From Candidatus Acetothermia bacterium (GTDB lineage: Bacteria; Bipolaricaulota; Bipolaricaulia; Bipolaricaulales; Bipolaricaulaceae): a DNA stretch of 7,623 bases. Positions 4,842 through 7,623 of the stretch are shown one piece after another (position 1 is the stretch's first letter; each line of letters starts with the position of its first letter). Below the pieces are notes generated by a model. The model had not been told where the DNA came from. It made no database searches and was given only the letters and a program-made list of their open reading frames with translations. The DNA lies in assembly GCA_003551325.1 (NCBI GenBank), contig PUMK01000008.1, positions 1-7,623 of the forward strand, given 5' to 3'. The translations under genes were made by a program, and so were the position numbers.

Positions 4842-6709
4842 GAAGCTCCGGCGTCCTCGCGCAATCCGGGTTGGCCTGCGGGTGCCCCGCGGAACTGGCT
4901 CATGTACAGCCTGTGATAAGCCCCTCCCAACGCAAGCAACGCGTCGTGGGTCCCCCGCTCCACGATCCGCCCATCCCGAATCACGAGCACCTGATCGGCG
5001 TTGCGTATCGTGGAGAGGCGATGGGCGATGACGAAACTTGTTCGCCCGTCCATGAGCGTTCGGAGCGCCCGCTGGAGTTGCACCTCGGTACGCGTGTCCA
5101 CACTGCTCGTCGCCTCATCCAGCACAAGGATCTGCGGAGCGGCGAGCACCGCACGGGTGATGGCGATAAGCTGGCGCTGCCCCTGACTGAGGTTCTCCCC
5201 TCGCTCCACCAGACGTGTGTGATACCCATCAGGAAGCCGCCGGATGAAGCTGTCGGCGCCAACGAGCCGTGCCGCCTCTTCCACCTCAGCCTCACTGGCT
5301 TCCGGCCGGCCGTAACGTATGTTGGCCAGGACGCTCTCCGAGAACATGAACGTCTGTTGCAGAACAACACCCAAGTGGCGGCGGAGTTCACCGCGGGCGA
5401 AGTCGCGAACATCCCGACCGTCCAAGCGAATGCTCCCTTGGTCAAGATCGTAGAACCGCGACAGGAGGTTGACGATCGTCGTCTTGCCCGCCCCCGTGGG
5501 CCCTACCAAGGCCACGATCTCACCAGGGCTGGCGTGCAGGGAGACGTTTTCCAACACAGGCTGTTCGGGATCGTAGGCGAACGTCACATCCTCGAACGAC
5601 ACCTCACCGCGGACAGGGGCCGGCGAAGCAAGAAGCACCGCATCGTCCGGTTCAGCTGCCTCGTCGAGTACCTCGAACACCCGCTCTGCACCAGCAACCG
5701 CTGCCTGAATTTGGTTGTACAGGTCGCCCAGCATGCGCAGCGGCTGCGCGAAACGACGAGAGTAGGTGATAAACGCGGCGATCGTACCCACCGTGGCGAG
5801 CCCCTGGACGGTCATCCAGCCTCCGAGTCCGGCGATCACGGCAACATTTGCATTGGCGAGGATGCCCATCATCGGGGGTACGAGCAGCGCATAGCTCTGC
5901 GCGTAGATGCCGAGCTGCCGCACCTGAGCGTTGGCTGTGCGGAACCGGCGGAGAAGTTCCTCTTGTCTCCCAAAGGCCAGCACCACCTTCTGGCCGCCGT
6001 AGGTCTCCTCGAGCAGGCCGTTGAGCGCTCCTAGTTCTCGCTGATAGCCACGGAAGGAGGTTCGTGTGCGGCGGGCGACGAAGCCCACCAACCCCATCAT
6101 CATGGGGAACACCAACATCGACCCCAAAGCAAGCCACGGGTTGAGCACGAACATGACCACGAGCACACCGATCAACGTCAACCCCGACGAGAAGAGCTGG
6201 GTCACGCTCTGGGAGAGCACCCGGCTGATGGCATCCATGTCGTTCGTCAGACGGCTCATGAGCTCTCCGTAGGGCCGACGGTCAAAGAACCTCATGGGGA
6301 GTGACTGCACGTGTGCGAACAGATCGTCGCGGAGTCGGAACATGGACTGTTGCGCCACACCGGCCATGATCCACCCCTGCGCCAGATCGGCGAGCCACGA
6401 CACCCCGTAGGCTCCGAGCATGAGCAGCACCATGCCTATGAGGGCTTCGCTTCCCCTTCCCTCCAACACGTGGTCGATGGCTTGCCCCATCAGCAACGGT
6501 CCCAAGAGCGCCATGGTCGTCCCCAATGCCGCAAACCCTACGACCAACATCAGGCGCTTGCGGAACACGCGCAGGTATCCCAGAAGCCGTCGCACCGCAC
6601 CGCGTACATCCTTGGCTCGCTCGATGCGGGGCCCCATCATCCTGCCCGCCGGACCGGGCATGCGGCCACCCCCCGGAGGGCCGTCAGTGCGGCGGGCACC
6701 GTTAGCCAC
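4829..6709 (-). CDS. Heterodimeric ABC exporter half-transporter, catalytically competent subunit
   Basis: This 626-residue inner-membrane protein is the second subunit of a type IV (B-family) exporter. A Gly/Pro/Met/Arg-rich N-terminus (1-35) precedes a six-helix transmembrane domain (about 48-335) and the nucleotide-binding domain (about 368-605). Visible motifs are the A-loop Y379, Walker A GPTGAGKTT (403-411), Q-loop Q451, signature LSQGQ (507-511), Walker B ILVLDE (527-532, catalytic E532) and switch H563. The signature deviates from LSGGQ, as is typical of the partner that faces a degenerate Walker site. The GTG start at 6709 has GAGGAGG six bases upstream and overlaps the end of the upstream subunit gene by eight bases. 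The N-terminal MANGARR-type leader is common in LmrD/YfiC-like relatives. An ATG at 6661 has no comparable ribosome binding site. The substrate is unknown; drugs, lipids and peptides are all exported by relatives. Confidence 0.93.
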   Translation of the reverse strand: MANGARRTDGPPGGGRMPGPAGRMMGPRIERAKDVRGAVRRLLGYLRVFRKRLMLVVGFAALGTTMALLGPLLMGQAIDHVLEGRGSEALIGMVLLMLGAYGVSWLADLAQGWIMAGVAQQSMFRLRDDLFAHVQSLPMRFFDRRPYGELMSRLTNDMDAISRVLSQSVTQLFSSGLTLIGVLVVMFVLNPWLALGSMLVFPMMMGLVGFVARRTRTSFRGYQRELGALNGLLEETYGGQKVVLAFGRQEELLRRFRTANAQVRQLGIYAQSYALLVPPMMGILANANVAVIAGLGGWMTVQGLATVGTIAAFITYSRRFAQPLRMLGDLYNQIQAAVAGAERVFEVLDEAAEPDDAVLLASPAPVRGEVSFEDVTFAYDPEQPVLENVSLHASPGEIVALVGPTGAGKTTIVNLLSRFYDLDQGSIRLDGRDVRDFARGELRRHLGVVLQQTFMFSESVLANIRYGRPEASEAEVEEAARLVGADSFIRRLPDGYHTRLVERGENLSQGQRQLIAITRAVLAAPQILVLDEATSSVDTRTEVQLQRALRTLMDGRTSFVIAHRLSTIRNADQVLVIRDGRIVERGTHDALLALGGAYHRLYMSQFRGAPAGQPGLREDAGASQPR

Positions 6710-7623
6710 GGACAGCCTCCTCGGGTTCGTCCAGTTGAGAGCGGTAGATGTCCCGATACAGCGAACTCTCGGCCAACAGCGTCTCATGGGATCCCAGCGC
6801 AGCGACGCGTCCCTTCTCGAGGACGATGATCTTGTCGGCAAGCAACACCGTACTGATCCGTTGGGCAACCACGAACCGCGTGGTCGCGTGATCGGACTCC
6901 CTAAGCAGCCTGTCAAGCGCGTCCTGAAGCCGGACCTCGGTTTCCACGTCCACAGCACTGGTGCTGTCGTCGAGGATCAACACCTGAGGACGCACCAGAA
7001 GCGCTCGAGCAATGGCGATGCGCTGCCGTTGCCCACCGGAGAGCGTCAACCCTCGAGGACCGATGACCGTCTCGTAGCCCTGGGGCAACGCGTCGATGAA
7101 CGCATGGGCTTGTGCGGCTTTGGCAGCGGCGACCATCGCCTCGTTGCTGGCATCGGGCCGACCAAAGCAGATGTTCTCCCGGATCGTGCCGGTGAACAGG
7201 ACGCTCTCTTGGAGAACCATGCCGATCCGACCCCGGAGATCGCGAAGGGGCAGCTCCCGTACGTCGACCCCGTCTACCGTGACCCGACCCCCACGTACGT
7301 CGTAGAAGCGCGGAATCAGCTGCACAAGGGTGGATTTCCCGGACCCGGTGGCTCCGAGTACGGCGACCGTCTCTCCCGGCTCGGCCACGAAGTCGATGCT
7401 TTCCAGGACAGGTGCTCCCCCATCGTACCCGAACGTTACGCCCTCGAACGCGACCCGGCCTTGCCCCACGGGGAGCGACCGCGAACCACCGCGCACGCTG
7501 GGTTCTGTCTCCAACACCTCAAGGATACGTGTGGCCGAGGCTTCAGCAGCAGCCAGCGGACCCAGCATCCCGGCCAACATCATCAGCGGGAACAGGGCGA
7601 ACACGAGGTAGTTGACCGAGGCA
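6702..7623 (-). CDS. Heterodimeric ABC exporter half-transporter, degenerate-site subunit (5' end outside the window)
   Basis: Only the last 306 residues are in the window: the end of transmembrane helix 6 and the whole nucleotide-binding domain. The rest of the gene lies beyond the right edge. From the visible end, Walker A GATGSGKST is at about 90-98, Q-loop Gln at 138, signature LSGGQ at 194-198, and Walker B VLILDD at 214-219. Two catalytic positions are changed. Asp (codon 6968-6966) replaces the Walker B catalytic Glu, and Gln (codon 6863-6861, in VVAQRIST) replaces the switch His. This pair of changes is the known mark of the degenerate subunit in exporters such as TM287/288, LmrCD and BmrCD, where that gene also comes first. 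It therefore pairs with the 4829-6709 product. Walker A and LSGGQ are intact, so it should bind ATP and complete the competent site of its partner. Confidence 0.93.
   Translation of the reverse strand, partial: ASVNYLVFALFPLMMLAGMLGPLAAAEASATRILEVLETEPSVRGGSRSLPVGQGRVAFEGVTFGYDGGAPVLESIDFVAEPGETVAVLGATGSGKSTLVQLIPRFYDVRGGRVTVDGVDVRELPLRDLRGRIGMVLQESVLFTGTIRENICFGRPDASNEAMVAAAKAAQAHAFIDALPQGYETVIGPRGLTLSGGQRQRIAIARALLVRPQVLILDDSTSAVDVETEVRLQDALDRLLRESDHATTRFVVAQRISTVLLADKIIVLEKGRVAALGSHETLLAESSLYRDIYRSQLDEPEEAVRG
6716..6722 (-). promoter_or_regulatory. Ribosome binding site GAGGAGG for the second ABC subunit
   Basis: On the minus strand GAGGAGG lies inside the last codons of the upstream ABC subunit (it encodes part of EEAVRG) and six bases before the GTG at 6709. 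It fixes the GTG as the start in preference to the ATG codons at 6661, 6640 and 6637. Because ribosomes terminate at TAA 6704-6702, just past this start, translation of the two subunits is probably coupled. Confidence 0.75.

Noticed and set aside
4415..6034. 539-codon plus-strand open frame across the end of the ZIP gene and much of the ABC subunit gene
   Set aside because: It is antisense to a clear ABC nucleotide-binding domain and out of frame with ZIP. Its translation is rich in Arg, His and Pro with no domain or hydrophobic pattern, as expected for a shadow frame in GC-rich DNA.
6710..6958. N-terminal extension of the second ABC subunit upstream of the GTG at 6709
   Set aside because: It would overlap the nucleotide-binding domain of the first subunit by over 250 bases in another frame, and its residues look like shadow translation. 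The ribosome binding site supports 6709.
1..7623. A novel defence, mobile or biosynthetic system spanning the window
   Set aside because: All six genes belong to widespread families. There are no repeats, transposase, integrase, nuclease-effector pairs or biosynthetic core enzymes. The PLD protein is exported and sits beside a metabolic enzyme, unlike known PLD-type defence effectors.

Overview
The window is an ordinary, densely packed stretch of bacterial chromosome. It is moderately GC-rich by eye, has no introns, and its intergenic gaps never exceed about 100 bases. It holds six protein genes, one cut by the right edge. There is no RNA gene, insertion sequence, CRISPR array or phage gene that I can support. 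The lineage cannot be fixed from the sequence. The clearest taxonomic hint is that all three genes at the start of a transcription unit have a TANNNT hexamer 5-6 bases before the start codon and no Shine-Dalgarno sequence. This leaderless arrangement is best known from Deinococcota and also occurs in some other phyla. Genes internal to an operon carry strong GAGGAG-type ribosome binding sites instead.

Layout from left to right. (1) Positions 1-91 hold a bulged stem-loop and a putative promoter. (2) 92-1828 (+) encodes a membrane-anchored lytic transglycosylase with TPR-like repeats and a C-terminal SLT catalytic domain. (3) 1813-2859 (-) encodes a PLP enzyme of the D-cysteine desulfhydrase/ACC deaminase family. 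Its 3' end overlaps the transglycosylase gene tail to tail by 16 bases. (4) 2880-4010 (-) encodes an exported phospholipase D superfamily protein with two HKD motifs, directly upstream of the PLP enzyme on the same strand and probably co-transcribed with it. (5) 4011-4112 is a divergent intergenic region with two back-to-back putative leaderless promoters. (6) 4113-4841 (+) encodes a divergent ZIP-family metal transporter. (7) 4829-6709 and 6702-7623 (both -) encode the two half-transporters of a heterodimeric ABC exporter. They overlap by 8 bases, and the second overlaps the ZIP gene tail to tail by 13 bases.

Functional links. The ABC pair is a clear complex: the upstream subunit has Asp for the catalytic Glu and Gln for the switch His, and its partner has LSQGQ in place of LSGGQ. 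Together these predict one degenerate and one competent ATPase site. The transglycosylase, PLD protein, ZIP transporter and ABC exporter all act in or at the cell envelope, but nothing in the sequence shows that they form one pathway. I see no convincing new biological system. The most interesting signals are the leaderless promoter pattern, the altered metal-site residues of the ZIP protein, and the compact terminator-free convergent gene ends.
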